DNA of 64,000 bases. It comes from JAENVU01 sp038250905 (lineage in GTDB: Bacteria > Actinomycetota > Acidimicrobiia > IMCC26256 > JAENVU01). The position numbers and the translations under genes are program-made. Within the stretch, counting starts at the first letter, position 1, and every line of letters starts with the position of its first letter. The notes beneath the pieces are model-generated. The model was not told where the DNA came from. It made no database searches and saw only the letters and a program-made list of their open reading frames with translations. Positions 8,110-17,770 of this stretch are shown here, in pieces. The stretch spans positions 1-64,000 of the forward strand of contig JBBSBV010000009.1 of the NCBI GenBank assembly GCA_038250905.1, read 5' to 3'.

Positions 8110-9510
8110 GTGCTCCGTGCCGGCCTGGGGTCCGACAACGCCCGCGCCGAACCGCTCGAACTCACCCTGTACGCGCGTGACGGTGGGACCGCGAGTGGCC
8201 GGGCCGGCGCGGTCTGCTTCCCCGAGTCGACGGCCGATGTCGCGTGCGCGGTGCGCGCCGCCAACCGCTTCGGTGTCCCGTTCGTGGCCCGGGGAAGTGG
8301 GACCGGCCTCGCGGGCGGTGCAACGCCGCTCGACGACGCGCTGGTGATCGTGACCACGAAGATGAATCGGGTGCTCGAGATCGACCCCGACGCCCGCCGC
8401 GCCTGGGTGGAACCCGGCGTCCTCAACCTCGACCTCACCCGGGCGGTGGCCCATCTCGGCCTGCACTACGCACCCGATCCGTCGAGTCAGCAGGCGTGTT
8501 CGATCGGCGGCAACGTCGGCACCAATGCGGGCGGCCCGCACTGCCTCGCGGCCGGTGTGACCTCGGCCCACGTCCTCGCGGTGGAGGTGGTCCTGCCCGA
8601 CGGCACCGTGGAGATCCTCGGGAGTCTCGGTCCCGACGCGCCGGGACTCGACCTCCGGGGGACGTTCGTAGGGAGCGAGGGCACCATGGGGATCGCCACC
8701 CGCATCTGCGTGCGCCTGATGCCCGACCCACCCGAGATCCGCACGCTGCTCGCCGACTTCACCGCCATCGACGACGCCGCGGCCGCGGTCTCGGCCGTGA
8801 TCGCCGCCGGCGTGGTGCCCGCGGCCATGGAGATGATGGACGCACAGGCGACCCGGGCGGTGGAGGACTTCGTCCACGCGGGCCTCCCACGTGATGCCGA
8901 CGCGGTCCTGCTCGTCGAGGTGAGCGGCCTCATCGACGGTGTCACCCACGACGCGGCGATGATCGACGAGATCTGTCGGGCCAACGGCGCGCGGACGGTT
9001 CGCGTCGCGGTCGACGCCGCGGAGCGGGCGCTGCTGTGGAAGGCCCGCAAGTCGGCCTTCGGCGCCGTGGCCCGCATCGCGCCCGACTACTACCTGCACG
9101 ACGCAGTGGTTCCTCGCACCAAACTCGTCGAGGTCATCCGGCAGGTGTACGAGATCTCGGCCCGCTACCAGCTCGTCGCGATGAACGTGTTCCACGCGGG
9201 CGACGGGAACCTGCACCCGCTCCTCGTGTTCGACGGGCGCGAACCGGGTATCTGGGAACGCGTCCATGCGGCCGGCGACGAGATCCTGCGCGTCTGCATC
9301 GACGCGGGAGGTGTGCTCTCGGGCGAGCACGGCATCGGTCTCGAGAAGCGCGACGCGATGCCGCTGTTCTTCACCGTCGACGACCTCGACGTCCAGGCCC
9401 GCCTGCGCGACGCCTTCGATCCCGATGGACTCGCCAATCCCGACAAGATCCTGCCGCGCGGGAGTCGCTGTGGTGAGGTGGGCGCGATCCCGGCCGGAGC
9501 ATGGGTATGA
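8110..9510 (+). CDS. glcD: FAD-linked oxidase, glycolate oxidase subunit GlcD-like
   Basis: A 466-residue FAD-binding PCMH oxidase with a C-terminal FAD-oxidase domain. The FAD site is visible as VARGSGTGLAGGA, PDPSSQQACSIGGNVGTNAGG and GSEGTMGIATR; the substrate domain has NVFHAGDGNLHP and GEHGIGLEKRD. Such subunits oxidise glycolate or D-lactate and pass electrons to the Fe-S subunit and quinones. It is first in a three-gene operon with GlcE- and GlcF-like partners (10-base overlap). The start is uncertain: GTG 8110 is the first usual codon, but homology appears to begin slightly upstream. Confidence 0.9.
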   Translation: MLRAGLGSDNARAEPLELTLYARDGGTASGRAGAVCFPESTADVACAVRAANRFGVPFVARGSGTGLAGGATPLDDALVIVTTKMNRVLEIDPDARRAWVEPGVLNLDLTRAVAHLGLHYAPDPSSQQACSIGGNVGTNAGGPHCLAAGVTSAHVLAVEVVLPDGTVEILGSLGPDAPGLDLRGTFVGSEGTMGIATRICVRLMPDPPEIRTLLADFTAIDDAAAAVSAVIAAGVVPAAMEMMDAQATRAVEDFVHAGLPRDADAVLLVEVSGLIDGVTHDAAMIDEICRANGARTVRVAVDAAERALLWKARKSAFGAVARIAPDYYLHDAVVPRTKLVEVIRQVYEISARYQLVAMNVFHAGDGNLHPLLVFDGREPGIWERVHAAGDEILRVCIDAGGVLSGEHGIGLEKRDAMPLFFTVDDLDVQARLRDAFDPDGLANPDKILPRGSRCGEVGAIPAGAWV

Positions 9511-10529
9511 CCGCGGTCGTGACCGATGCGTTGCGGCAGACCATCGCGACCGCGACTGCCGTGGTCGCCGTCGGCGCGGGCACGCATGCCGGGATCGGCG
9601 GCCCGGTCACCGGCGCGGTCGAGGTGCATGCGCCCGCCGGCATCGTCGACCTACAACCCTCCGACATGACCGTCACGGTGCGGGCGGGCACGTCGTTCGC
9701 GGAACTCGATACTGCGCTCGAGGACCACGGCCAGGAGTGCCCGCTCGATCCGGACGATTCCGCAGCGACGATCGGTGGCACCATCGCCGCCGGACTGTCG
9801 GGCCGGCGCCGGCTCGGCCTCGGCCCGCTGCGCGACTACCTGCTCGAAGTCCGCTTCGTCACCGCTGACGGTCGCGAGATCCGCGGCGGGGGACCCACGG
9901 TCAAGAACGTGACCGGGTACGACATTCCACGACTCTTCGTCGGCTCGTTGGGCACGCTCGGGGTGATCACGCAGGTGGTGTTGCGGAGCCGGCCACGCCC
10001 GCGCGCTTCGCAGTGGTTCCGTGCTTCCACCCCCGGCAAGGACGTCCGCCGCGCCCTGTTCGCACCCACCGCCATCCTCGCGGGCCCGGACGACGTCTCG
10101 GTACTCCTCGAGGGTGACGCCGGCGACGTCCGGTCCGAAGCGGCGACGGCCCGGCTCGTCCCGGCCGATCCACCACCGGCATTGGTGGGCATGCACCGGG
10201 CCCGCATCTCGATCGACCCCACCCGGATCGACGAACTGGTCGCCACCCTCGACGCCGTCAACGGTCTGCACCGACTCGCGGAGCACGGGGTCGGCACGGT
10301 GCACCTGGCGAGCGACGACCCACAGACCCTGCTCGACGCGCGCGGTTTCGCCGAAGCCGCAGGCGGCGCACTGCTCCGAGTCGCCGGTGCCCCCGATCTC
10401 GATCCGTTCGGCGTCATGCCGGCGGTTGCGCTGCAACAGCGCATCCGCGGTGCCCTCGATCCCACCGGCAAGCTCAGCCCCGGCCGCGTCCCTATGACCC
10501 AGCCGGGCCCCGAAGCCGGGCCGCGATGA
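9501..10529 (+). CDS. glcE: FAD-binding subunit, GlcE-like
   Basis: A 342-residue protein with only the FAD-binding PCMH fold and a short cap, as in GlcE. Motifs include AGTHAGIGGP, GTIAAGLSGRRRLGLGPLRDYLLEVRFVTADG and GGPTVKNVTGYD. It overlaps GlcD by 10 bases and ends in an ATGA overlap with the Fe-S subunit. GlcE is needed with GlcD and GlcF for glycolate oxidase activity in E. coli; here the true substrate could be another 2-hydroxy acid. Confidence 0.9.
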   Translation: MGMTAVVTDALRQTIATATAVVAVGAGTHAGIGGPVTGAVEVHAPAGIVDLQPSDMTVTVRAGTSFAELDTALEDHGQECPLDPDDSAATIGGTIAAGLSGRRRLGLGPLRDYLLEVRFVTADGREIRGGGPTVKNVTGYDIPRLFVGSLGTLGVITQVVLRSRPRPRASQWFRASTPGKDVRRALFAPTAILAGPDDVSVLLEGDAGDVRSEAATARLVPADPPPALVGMHRARISIDPTRIDELVATLDAVNGLHRLAEHGVGTVHLASDDPQTLLDARGFAEAAGGALLRVAGAPDLDPFGVMPAVALQQRIRGALDPTGKLSPGRVPMTQPGPEAGPR

Positions 10530-11686
10530 AGTTGCACCTCGACGAGTCCGAGTTGGTGGCGTGCGTGGGCTGTGGGCTCTGCCTGCCGCACTGCCCCACG
10601 TATCGCGTCACCGGCGCCGAGATCGCCTCCCCGCGCGGCCGGATCGCAGCGATGCGAGCGGTCGTGGAGGAGCGGGCGCCGGTCAACACCGCGTTCGTCG
10701 CCGCGATGGACGCGTGTGTGCAGTGCCGCGCCTGTGAGGCCGCGTGCCCGTCGGGCGTGCAGTTCGGCCACCTCATGGAGGACACCCGCACCGCGCTCGC
10801 GCCCGAGCGGTCGCGCCTGCGGCGCACGGTCGAATGGATCGCCTACCGCGGGGTGCTCCCGAACCGGCGGGTCCTCGGCGCGGCCACGCGAGCCACCGCG
10901 GTCGGTCAGCGGTTGCATCTGGTGCCGAGGCGATTCGGCCTGCCCCGATTACCGCTCATGCCACCACCCACACTCACCGCCGACACCGACCCGGACGCGT
11001 ACCTCTTCACCGGTTGTGTGATGGACGCCTGGCAACGCGACGTCCACCGCGCGGCGCTACGGGTCATGCGCGCCACCGGCGCCCGCGTGGGGCTGCCGGA
11101 GGCGGGCGGCGACTGTTGCGGCGCGCTCCACGTGCATGCCGGGCGCCACACCGACGCCGTCCGTCTCGCCGAGCGCGTGATCAGCGCGTTCCCCGGCGAC
11201 GCGCCGATCGTGGTGGACAGCGCCGGGTGTGGAGCCGCGCTGCTCGACTACGGCCGCCTGCTCGGAACGCCGGCCGCGACCGCGTTCGCGGCGCGGGTGG
11301 TGGACTTCTCCACGTGGGTCGCGCACCGTGAACTCGCCCTCCGTCCGAGCAACACCGTCGTGGTCGTGCAGGACCCGTGCCATCTCCGTCACGTCCAGAA
11401 GGCGCACGAACCCGTCGCCACGGTCCTCGCCCGCGCCTACGACGTGCGGATCACCGACGACGACGGCCTCTGTTGCGGCGCCGGCGGTGCCTACTCCGCG
11501 TTCGAACCCGAACTGTCGCTCGCGGTGCGGGACCGGAAGATTGCCGCCCTCCGCGCGGCCGCGGGAGCGTCACACCCCATGGTCGTGGCCTCGGCGAATC
11601 CCGGGTGCGCGATGCACCTGAGCGCCGCCGGTCTCGACGTCCGTCATCCCGCCGTGCTCCTGGAGGCCCGCCTTGGAACTGTCTGA
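10526..11686 (+). CDS. glcF: Glycolate oxidase iron-sulfur subunit, GlcF-like
   Basis: A 386-residue electron-transfer subunit. Two [4Fe-4S] motifs lie at the N-terminus: CVGCGLCLPHCP (about residues 12-23) and CVQCRACEAACP (about 64-75). Two CCG domains follow, marked by GDCCGALHVHAG and GLCCGAGGAYS, the heterodisulfide-reductase-type cysteine clusters. It passes electrons from the GlcD/GlcE flavins towards the respiratory chain. Last of three overlapping oxidase genes; its end overlaps the next small ORF by 14 bases. Confidence 0.92.
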   Translation: MKLHLDESELVACVGCGLCLPHCPTYRVTGAEIASPRGRIAAMRAVVEERAPVNTAFVAAMDACVQCRACEAACPSGVQFGHLMEDTRTALAPERSRLRRTVEWIAYRGVLPNRRVLGAATRATAVGQRLHLVPRRFGLPRLPLMPPPTLTADTDPDAYLFTGCVMDAWQRDVHRAALRVMRATGARVGLPEAGGDCCGALHVHAGRHTDAVRLAERVISAFPGDAPIVVDSAGCGAALLDYGRLLGTPAATAFAARVVDFSTWVAHRELALRPSNTVVVVQDPCHLRHVQKAHEPVATVLARAYDVRITDDDGLCCGAGGAYSAFEPELSLAVRDRKIAALRAAAGASHPMVVASANPGCAMHLSAAGLDVRHPAVLLEARLGTV

Positions 11687-11873
11687 CCTCGTGGAGCAAC
11701 TCCGCACGATCGAGGAGAGCCTGCGTGACCGCGCGTACGACGCGCTGCGCGCCGCGGCCAACGGTGACGAGACCGCGGCCGCGAACGAGAAGAAGATCCT
11801 CCAGGCCCGGCGCGGCATCGAGAAGGCGATTCGGGCGCTCGACCCGATCAGCGGGTTCGACGAGGGTCCCTGA
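11673..11873 (+). CDS. Small helical hypothetical protein
   Basis: A 66-residue, highly charged, probably all-helical protein (LVEQLRTIEESLRDRAYDAL, then EKKILQARRGIEKAIRAL). It starts with TTG inside the end of the GlcF-like gene and stops 2 bases before the photolyase GTG, so it fits a translationally coupled operon position. No family recognised. The heptad-like spacing suggests a coiled coil or helical hairpin. Confidence 0.55.
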   Translation: MELSDLVEQLRTIEESLRDRAYDALRAAANGDETAAANEKKILQARRGIEKAIRALDPISGFDEGP

Positions 11874-11875
11874 CC

Positions 11876-13240
11876 GTGGCCGATCGGCGCCGGCCCGGCG
11901 GCGGCCCGGCGGTCGTGTGGTTCCGGCGGGATCTGCGCCTGCACGACAACCCGGCCTGGGCGCGTGCCACCCGCGACCACGAACGCGTCGCGGCCGTCTA
12001 CGTGGTCGATCCGGAGCTACGGGACGCGGCGGGTGACCATCGGCGCCAGGCTGTGGACGACGCGGTCGCGAGCCTCGACCGCGCCCTCGATGGTGGCCTC
12101 CACCGGTTGCACGGCGACCCCCGCGTCGAGATACCGCGGTTCGCCGCCGAGTGCGGCGCGTCGGCAGTCTCCTGGAACCGCGACGTCACGCCGTACGCCA
12201 CCCGCAGAGACTCCACGACCGCGACGGCGCTCGACGGCGTATGCGAGCGGCACGAGACGTGGGGCACGCTCGTCCACCCGCCCGGATCGATCGAGACTGC
12301 GGCCGGCTCGGTCCCCAAGGTCTTCACTGCGTTCTGGAAGCGGTGGCAGCAGATGACGTTGCCCGCCCTGGCCGTTGCGTCCGATACGACATTGATCACC
12401 CCGGTCGGCGAGCAGACGTTCCGCGCCGACACGCCGCCGGTCGGGCTCGAGGCCGTGGCACTCGAACGGCTCGACGAGTTCCTGCACGAACGGCTCGACG
12501 CGTACCCGAACGACCGTGACCTCCCGGCGATCGTCGGGACGTCGCGCCTCTCCATCGACCTCAAGCGCGGCACCATCGGCCCGGCGACCGTGGCGCGCCG
12601 GGCCGCCGAGTTCCGCCACGGTGACCCGTTCGTGCGCCAGATCGCGTGGCGCGACTGGTTCGCGCACCTGCTCTTCGAGAATCCCGGCATCGTCACCGCT
12701 CCGCTCCAGGCCACGAAGACCCCGCGGTGGCGCAACGACCCCGACGAAATTGCGGCCTGGAAGACGGGCCGCACCGGGTTCCCGATCGTCGATGCCGGGA
12801 TCCGTGAGTTGCTCGCCACCGGGTACATGCACAACCGCGTCCGCATGATCGTGGCGTCGTTCCTCGTGAAGGATCTCCTCGTCGACTGGCAGATCGGCGA
12901 GCGGTACTTCCGTCATCTCCTGGCCGACGGTGACGTCCCGCAGAACGTGGGCAACTGGCAGTGGGTCGCGGGGACAGGCCCCGACGCGGCACCGTTCTTC
13001 CGGGTATTCAACCCCACGCTACAGAGCAAGAAGTTCGATCCCGCCGGCGTCTACCTCCGCCGTTGGCTCCCGGAACTCGCCGACCTCGACGACACCGCGA
13101 TCCACGAACCGAGCCGGCTCGGGCCGTTGGCCCTCGCGGCGGCCGGCGTCACGCTCGGCGTCGAGTATCCCCAGCCGTTGGTCGACCACGCCGACGCGCG
13201 CCAGCGCGCGCTCGCGGCCTACGAGCAGACGAAGCGGTAG
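11876..13240 (+). CDS. phr: Deoxyribodipyrimidine photolyase (class I type)
   Basis: A 454-residue photolyase/cryptochrome-family enzyme that splits pyrimidine dimers with blue light. The N-terminal alpha/beta antenna domain begins VVWFRRDLRLHDNPAW. The FAD domain contains TSRLSIDLKRGTIGP, WRDWFAHLLFENP, TGFPIVDAGIRELLATGYMHNRVRMIVASFLVKDLLVDW and GNWQWVAGTGPDAAPFFRVFNP, which carry the FAD- and lesion-binding residues and the conserved Trp electron path. The usual length of the class is about 450-480. GTG start 2 bases after the small upstream ORF. Confidence 0.95.
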   Translation: MADRRRPGGGPAVVWFRRDLRLHDNPAWARATRDHERVAAVYVVDPELRDAAGDHRRQAVDDAVASLDRALDGGLHRLHGDPRVEIPRFAAECGASAVSWNRDVTPYATRRDSTTATALDGVCERHETWGTLVHPPGSIETAAGSVPKVFTAFWKRWQQMTLPALAVASDTTLITPVGEQTFRADTPPVGLEAVALERLDEFLHERLDAYPNDRDLPAIVGTSRLSIDLKRGTIGPATVARRAAEFRHGDPFVRQIAWRDWFAHLLFENPGIVTAPLQATKTPRWRNDPDEIAAWKTGRTGFPIVDAGIRELLATGYMHNRVRMIVASFLVKDLLVDWQIGERYFRHLLADGDVPQNVGNWQWVAGTGPDAAPFFRVFNPTLQSKKFDPAGVYLRRWLPELADLDDTAIHEPSRLGPLALAAAGVTLGVEYPQPLVDHADARQRALAAYEQTKR

Positions 13241-13243
13241 CCG

Positions 13244-14275
13244 CTACAGACCGTTCAGCGCGTCGATGAGGCGCCGCAACCGGGCCCAGTGGTACTTGTC
13301 GAAGCGGAACGTCACGCGATCGAGGTGCACCTCGTCGCCGTCGCGTTCCTCGCGCGGCGTCGGGCCGGAGGTGTGCATCTCGCCAGACTCGATGATGTCG
13401 GCGAACTCGGTGTTGAGTCGGGCCAGGTGTTGGGCATCGGGCGCACGCTGGACCCGCAGCACGAGGTCACGCCCGACGAACCGCATCGAGTGGTAGTTCC
13501 GGTAGAAACCCTGGGCCTCCGCGACCGCGGCGTCGACGTCGTCGGTGATCATCACGAGGTCGAGGTCGGTGGGCGCGAGGTACCCGCGGTCGAGCAACTC
13601 CGCGACGACGAACTCGCGCCAACCCTTCCAGTACGTGCCGCCCGGGACGTCGAGCAGGATCACCGGCGCGGGCTGCGCCTTGCCCGTCTGGATGAGCGTG
13701 AGCGTCTCGAACGCCTCGTCGAGGGTCCCGAACCCGCCCGGCAGCAGCACGAACGCGTCGGATTCCTTCACGAAGCTCAGCTTGCGGGTGAAGAAGTACC
13801 GGAAGTTCACGAGTTTCGGGTCGTCGGCGAGGAACTCGCTCGTGGTGCCCTCGAACGGGAGCCGGATACTCACTCCGAACGCGTTGTCGACGCCGGCGCC
13901 CTCGATGCCTGCGGTCATGATCCCCGGCCCGGCGCCGGTGACGACCATCCACCCGCGGTCGGCGAAGCGCGCCGCGAGCCGACGGGCCTGGTCGTAGAGC
14001 GGGTCGTCGGGGCGAGTCCGGGCCGACCCGAAGATCGACGCCTTCCTCGCCGCGCGGTACGGAGCGAAGATCGAGAACGCGTATCGCATCTCCTTGAGCG
14101 CGGTGTTGGCGATCTTCAGGTCACCGCGGTTCGCGTGGTCCCGCGCAAAGCGCAGCGCGGTCACGATCATCTCGAAAACGAGATCGGCGCTGTGATCAGG
14201 GGCGACCTCCTCGATCAACTCCGCGATCTGCGCATCGAGTGCGGCGTCACCGGTGCGGTAGCGCGGCAGGTCCAC
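13244..14275 (-). CDS. LOG-family protein (TIGR00730-type, possible nucleotide phosphoribohydrolase)
   Basis: A 343-residue Rossmann-fold protein of the LOG / YvdD family. It has the phosphate-binding GAGPGIMTAGIEGA and the hallmark PGGFGTLDEAFETLTLIQTGK. Relatives release cytokinin bases or free ribose 5-phosphate from nucleoside monophosphates. About 80 N-terminal residues precede the core (FEMIVTALRFARDHANRGDLKI), as in the larger actinobacterial LOG subgroup. The start is GTG 14275, because longer frames run into the neighbouring kinase gene, which stops 8 bases upstream. Confidence 0.87.
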   Translation of the reverse strand: MDLPRYRTGDAALDAQIAELIEEVAPDHSADLVFEMIVTALRFARDHANRGDLKIANTALKEMRYAFSIFAPYRAARKASIFGSARTRPDDPLYDQARRLAARFADRGWMVVTGAGPGIMTAGIEGAGVDNAFGVSIRLPFEGTTSEFLADDPKLVNFRYFFTRKLSFVKESDAFVLLPGGFGTLDEAFETLTLIQTGKAQPAPVILLDVPGGTYWKGWREFVVAELLDRGYLAPTDLDLVMITDDVDAAVAEAQGFYRNYHSMRFVGRDLVLRVQRAPDAQHLARLNTEFADIIESGEMHTSGPTPREERDGDEVHLDRVTFRFDKYHWARLRRLIDALNGL

Positions 14276-14282
14276 GAGCCGG

Positions 14283-15284
14283 CTACCCGATCCCCGCGGC
14301 CTGCGCCGCCGCAGCCAGCGAGGTCTGGGGTCGAGCCCCGAGGTGCGAGATGCATTCCGATGCCGCGAGGCCACCGAGCCGGCCACAGCTGTGGAGGTCG
14401 AGGCCGCGGACCAGTCCGTGCATCACACCCGCGGCGTACAGGTCGCCCGCACCGGTCGTGTCGACCACCGCGCCGCCCGGAACCGGCTCGACGGGTACCT
14501 CGACCACATCGTCACCCGCGAGCAGCACCGAGCCGTGCACGCCTCGGGTGATCGCGGCGATCTCACAGTGGTTGCGCACGCGTTCGATCGCGGCGTCGAA
14601 GGTGTCGACCTCGTAGAGCATCTGGATCTCGACGTCGTTGGCGAAGAGCAGATCGACCGACCCCGCGATGAGATCGAGGAACGTCTCGCGGTGCCGGTCC
14701 ACCACGAATCCGTCCGACAGCGTCAACGCGACCCGCCGCCCGGCGGTGTGGGCGATGTCGGCGGCGACGCGGTACGCCTCCTGCGCCAAGGGCGAGTCCC
14801 AGAGGTAGCCCTCGAGGTACGTGATCGCGGCGGCGTCGATCAGGTCCCGGTCGACGTCGTCGGCCGTCAGTTCCGAAGATGCACCAAGGTAGGTGTTCAT
14901 CGTGCGCTCCGCATCGGGCGTCACGATGATGAGTGACCGACCGGTGGCCATGCCGTCGGTGGCCGGGGTCGTGTCGAAGTGGACACCCGCGGCGCGCAGG
15001 TCGTGGGTGTAGAGGGTGCCGAGCTGGTCGTCGCGAACCCGGCCGATGTACGCGGCGCGGCTGCCGAGCGACGCCACCCCCGCCGTCGTGTTGGCCGCGC
15101 TGCCGCCCGAGACCTCGATGCCAGGACCCATCGCCGCGTACAGCGCCTCGGCGCGGGGCGTGTCGATCAGATCCATCCCGCCCTTGGCCATCCCGTGGGC
15201 GGCGACGAACTCGTCGGTCTCGTTACTCAGGACGTCGACGAGCGCGTTGCCGATCGCGACGACGTCGATCTCGGAATCACTCAC
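14283..15284 (-). CDS. PfkB-family carbohydrate/nucleoside kinase (adenosine kinase-like)
   Basis: A 333-residue ribokinase-type kinase. The N-terminal DVVAIGNALVDVL and VSGGSAANTTAGVASLG form the substrate pocket; the C-terminal PfkB signature DTTGAGDLYAAGVMHGL carries the catalytic Asp and anion hole. Overall it most resembles bacterial adenosine/sugar kinases, with nucleoside as the most likely substrate. I chose GTG 15284 because GGGGGAAG precedes it by 6 bases; ATG 15299 in the same frame has no clear ribosome site. Followed by the LOG gene after 7 bases; both may salvage nucleosides. Confidence 0.87.
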   Translation of the reverse strand: MSDSEIDVVAIGNALVDVLSNETDEFVAAHGMAKGGMDLIDTPRAEALYAAMGPGIEVSGGSAANTTAGVASLGSRAAYIGRVRDDQLGTLYTHDLRAAGVHFDTTPATDGMATGRSLIIVTPDAERTMNTYLGASSELTADDVDRDLIDAAAITYLEGYLWDSPLAQEAYRVAADIAHTAGRRVALTLSDGFVVDRHRETFLDLIAGSVDLLFANDVEIQMLYEVDTFDAAIERVRNHCEIAAITRGVHGSVLLAGDDVVEVPVEPVPGGAVVDTTGAGDLYAAGVMHGLVRGLDLHSCGRLGGLAASECISHLGARPQTSLAAAAQAAGIG

Positions 15285-15313
15285 GTTCGCTTCCCCCATG
15301 TGTCGTGCCGTGA

Positions 15314-17707
15314 TCAGATCGTGGCGGCGGCGCGCCGCCGGAGTTCGACCGGCGTGGCGGCGGCCGGGTCGACCGCCGTCGGGTCGAGTGCTTCGGGCGG
15401 TGGCCGCAGCCGGCGGCCGACCGTCGAGGTACGGCCGTAGAGCGTGGTGCGCTGTTCGAGTGGCCGTCCGAGCGGGTCCACGATCGCGTGGAACATGTCG
15501 TCGTCGGCCTCCTGCCCGTGGCTCGCACCCGCGGCCCGGGAGATGTTCTCGTCCATCAGGGTGCCGCCGAGGTCGTTGCAGCCGGACATCAGTGCCTGTT
15601 GCGCGCCGTTGATGCCGGTCTTGACCCACGAGATCTGGATGTTGTCGATGGTCCCGGCGTACGCGATGCGACCGACCGCGTGCATCAGCAGGACCTCGCG
15701 GAAGGTCGGCCCGCGCCGGGCCCGGCCCGTGAGGTAGATCGGCGTCGCCATGTGCACGAACGGGAGCGGCACGAACTCGGTGAAGCCACCGGTCTCACGC
15801 TGCAGGTCGCGGGTCCGCAAGAGGTGGCGCGCCACGTGCTCAGGGCGCTCCACCGATCCGAACATGATCGTCACGTTCGACTTCAGCCCCACCTCGTGGG
15901 CGGTGCGGTGCGCGTGCAACCACTCTTCGGTGTTGATCTTGTCGGGGCAGATGACCGCCCGGACCTCGTCGTCGAGGATCTCGGCCGCGGTCCCCGGCAA
16001 CGTGGCGAGGCCGGCCTCCTTGGCGAGGGTGAGGTACTCGCTGAGGTCCATATCGAGCCGGCGGGCACCTTCGGTGACCTCGAGCGCGGTGAAGCCGTGC
16101 ACGTGCAGGCTCGGCGCGGCCTCCTTCACCAGGCGGATGACGTCGAGGTAGTAGTTGCCGTCGAAGTCGGGGTGGATCCCGCCCTGGAGACACACCTCGG
16201 TCGCTCCGCAGTCGACGGCCTCGACGACGCGGCGTTGCATCTCGTCGATCTCGAGCAGGTACGGATCGCCGCGCAGGTTGAGCGACAGGGGGCCCTTCGA
16301 GAACGCACAGAACTTGCACTTGAAGGTGCAGATGTTCGTGTAGTTGATGTTGCGGTTCCGTACGAACGTGACCACGTCACCGACGATGTCGCGCCGCAAC
16401 TGGTCGGCGACGTCGGCGACCGCATGCACCTCGGGACCGCGGGCCTCGAGCAACGTCACGAGTTCCGCCTCGCCCAGCTCCTGCCCGAGGAGTACGCCGT
16501 CCAGCACTTCCTTCACCCGGCCGGGCGCCGCGGGGGTAGGGACACCACCGACGATCCGTATCGTGGGCGGCACGTCGTCGGCGCCGCTGTACCAGTGGTC
16601 GTCCCGGGCGAGGCCCTCGAGGTCCGAGGCCTGCCGCACCGCGGTGCGCACGTCGGGGTGCAGCCACTCGATGTCGTCGCGGACGTACTCGGGATACACG
16701 GTCAACCGCGGCGCCAGCGTCTTGCCCGCAGCCTCGGTGGCGGCGCGCAGTGCGTCGAGCGCGGGCCAGGGACGTTCGGGATTCACGTGATCCGGCGTGA
16801 CGGGGGAGACGCCGCCCCAGTCGTCGATACCGGCGCCGATGAGCGCGGTGAGTTCGTCGGGGTCGCTGAGGTTCGGCGGTGCCTGCAGGTGCATTTCGGG
16901 ACCGAGGATGATCCGGGCCATCGCGATCGTGCGGACGAACTCCTCCGGGTCACACGCCGGCGCGTCGTGCATCGCGGTCCCGGGCTTCGGCAGGAAGTTC
17001 TGGACGATCACCTCTTGCACGTGCCCGTGCCGCGCGTGCGCGGCGCGGATCGCGACGAGCGCGTCGATGCGTTCCGCCGGGGTCTCGCCGAAACCGACGA
17101 GGATCCCGGTGGTGAAGGGCACGCGAGCGCGGCCCGCCGCGTCGAGCGTCTCGAGCCGCCGGGCTGCGGTCTTGTCGGGCGCTCGGTGGTGCGGGCCACC
17201 GAGTTCGTGGAGCCGGTCGGCGAGCGACTCGAGCATCATCCCCTGCGATGGACTGACCGCCCGCAGCCGCGCCAACTCCACCTCGTGGAGCGCGCCGGCG
17301 TTGGCATGGGGGAGCAGCCCGGTCTCGGTGAGCACCGCGCCCGCGGCGGCCACGAGGTAGTCGACGGTGGAGCCGTAGCCGTGGGCCTGCAGCCACTCGG
17401 CGGCTGCCGGATACCGCTCCTCGGGCGCCTCACCGAGGGTGAAGAGGGCCTCGTGACATCCCGCCGCCGCACCGGCGCGAGCGATGTCGAGCACGGCGTC
17501 GATGTCGAGGTAGGGGTGGTCGAGCCGGGCCGGCGGTTTCGCGAACGTGCAGTAGCCGCAGCGATCCCGGCACAACATCGTCAGTGGGATGAAGACCTTG
17601 GGTGAGAACGTCATCCGCGTGCCGTGGCCGGCGTCGCGCAGGCGCGCGGCCTCGGCCACGAGGTCGACGGTCGACGTACTGAGGAGCTCGCGGGGGTCGG
17701 GGCTCAC
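15314..17707 (-). CDS. fbiC: FO synthase, fused CofG-CofH (FbiC)
   Basis: A 797-residue bifunctional radical SAM enzyme that makes the deazaflavin FO, the chromophore of cofactor F420. The N-terminal CofG half has CRDRCGYCTFAKPP (CxxxCxxC), and the C-terminal CofH half has CTFKCKFCAFSKG near residue 460, each binding a [4Fe-4S] cluster. The CofH half also shows GATEVCLQGGIHPDFDG. The fused architecture is typical of actinobacteria. A TAGAGT box (17720-17715) lies 7 bases before GTG 17707, supporting a leaderless start there rather than the in-frame GTG 17740. Its presence predicts F420-dependent redox enzymes in the genome. Confidence 0.95.
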   Translation of the reverse strand: MSPDPRELLSTSTVDLVAEAARLRDAGHGTRMTFSPKVFIPLTMLCRDRCGYCTFAKPPARLDHPYLDIDAVLDIARAGAAAGCHEALFTLGEAPEERYPAAAEWLQAHGYGSTVDYLVAAAGAVLTETGLLPHANAGALHEVELARLRAVSPSQGMMLESLADRLHELGGPHHRAPDKTAARRLETLDAAGRARVPFTTGILVGFGETPAERIDALVAIRAAHARHGHVQEVIVQNFLPKPGTAMHDAPACDPEEFVRTIAMARIILGPEMHLQAPPNLSDPDELTALIGAGIDDWGGVSPVTPDHVNPERPWPALDALRAATEAAGKTLAPRLTVYPEYVRDDIEWLHPDVRTAVRQASDLEGLARDDHWYSGADDVPPTIRIVGGVPTPAAPGRVKEVLDGVLLGQELGEAELVTLLEARGPEVHAVADVADQLRRDIVGDVVTFVRNRNINYTNICTFKCKFCAFSKGPLSLNLRGDPYLLEIDEMQRRVVEAVDCGATEVCLQGGIHPDFDGNYYLDVIRLVKEAAPSLHVHGFTALEVTEGARRLDMDLSEYLTLAKEAGLATLPGTAAEILDDEVRAVICPDKINTEEWLHAHRTAHEVGLKSNVTIMFGSVERPEHVARHLLRTRDLQRETGGFTEFVPLPFVHMATPIYLTGRARRGPTFREVLLMHAVGRIAYAGTIDNIQISWVKTGINGAQQALMSGCNDLGGTLMDENISRAAGASHGQEADDDMFHAIVDPLGRPLEQRTTLYGRTSTVGRRLRPPPEALDPTAVDPAAATPVELRRRAAATI

Positions 17708-17770
17708 AGCGCGCACTCTAGGCGGCGACCGCGCGGACACCGGCCGGAAACACCGGGGTGTGACGTGTAT

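Noticed and set aside
15488..17605. A 705-codon plus-strand frame opposite fbiC
   Set aside because: Shadow frame; the minus strand carries both radical SAM cysteine motifs.
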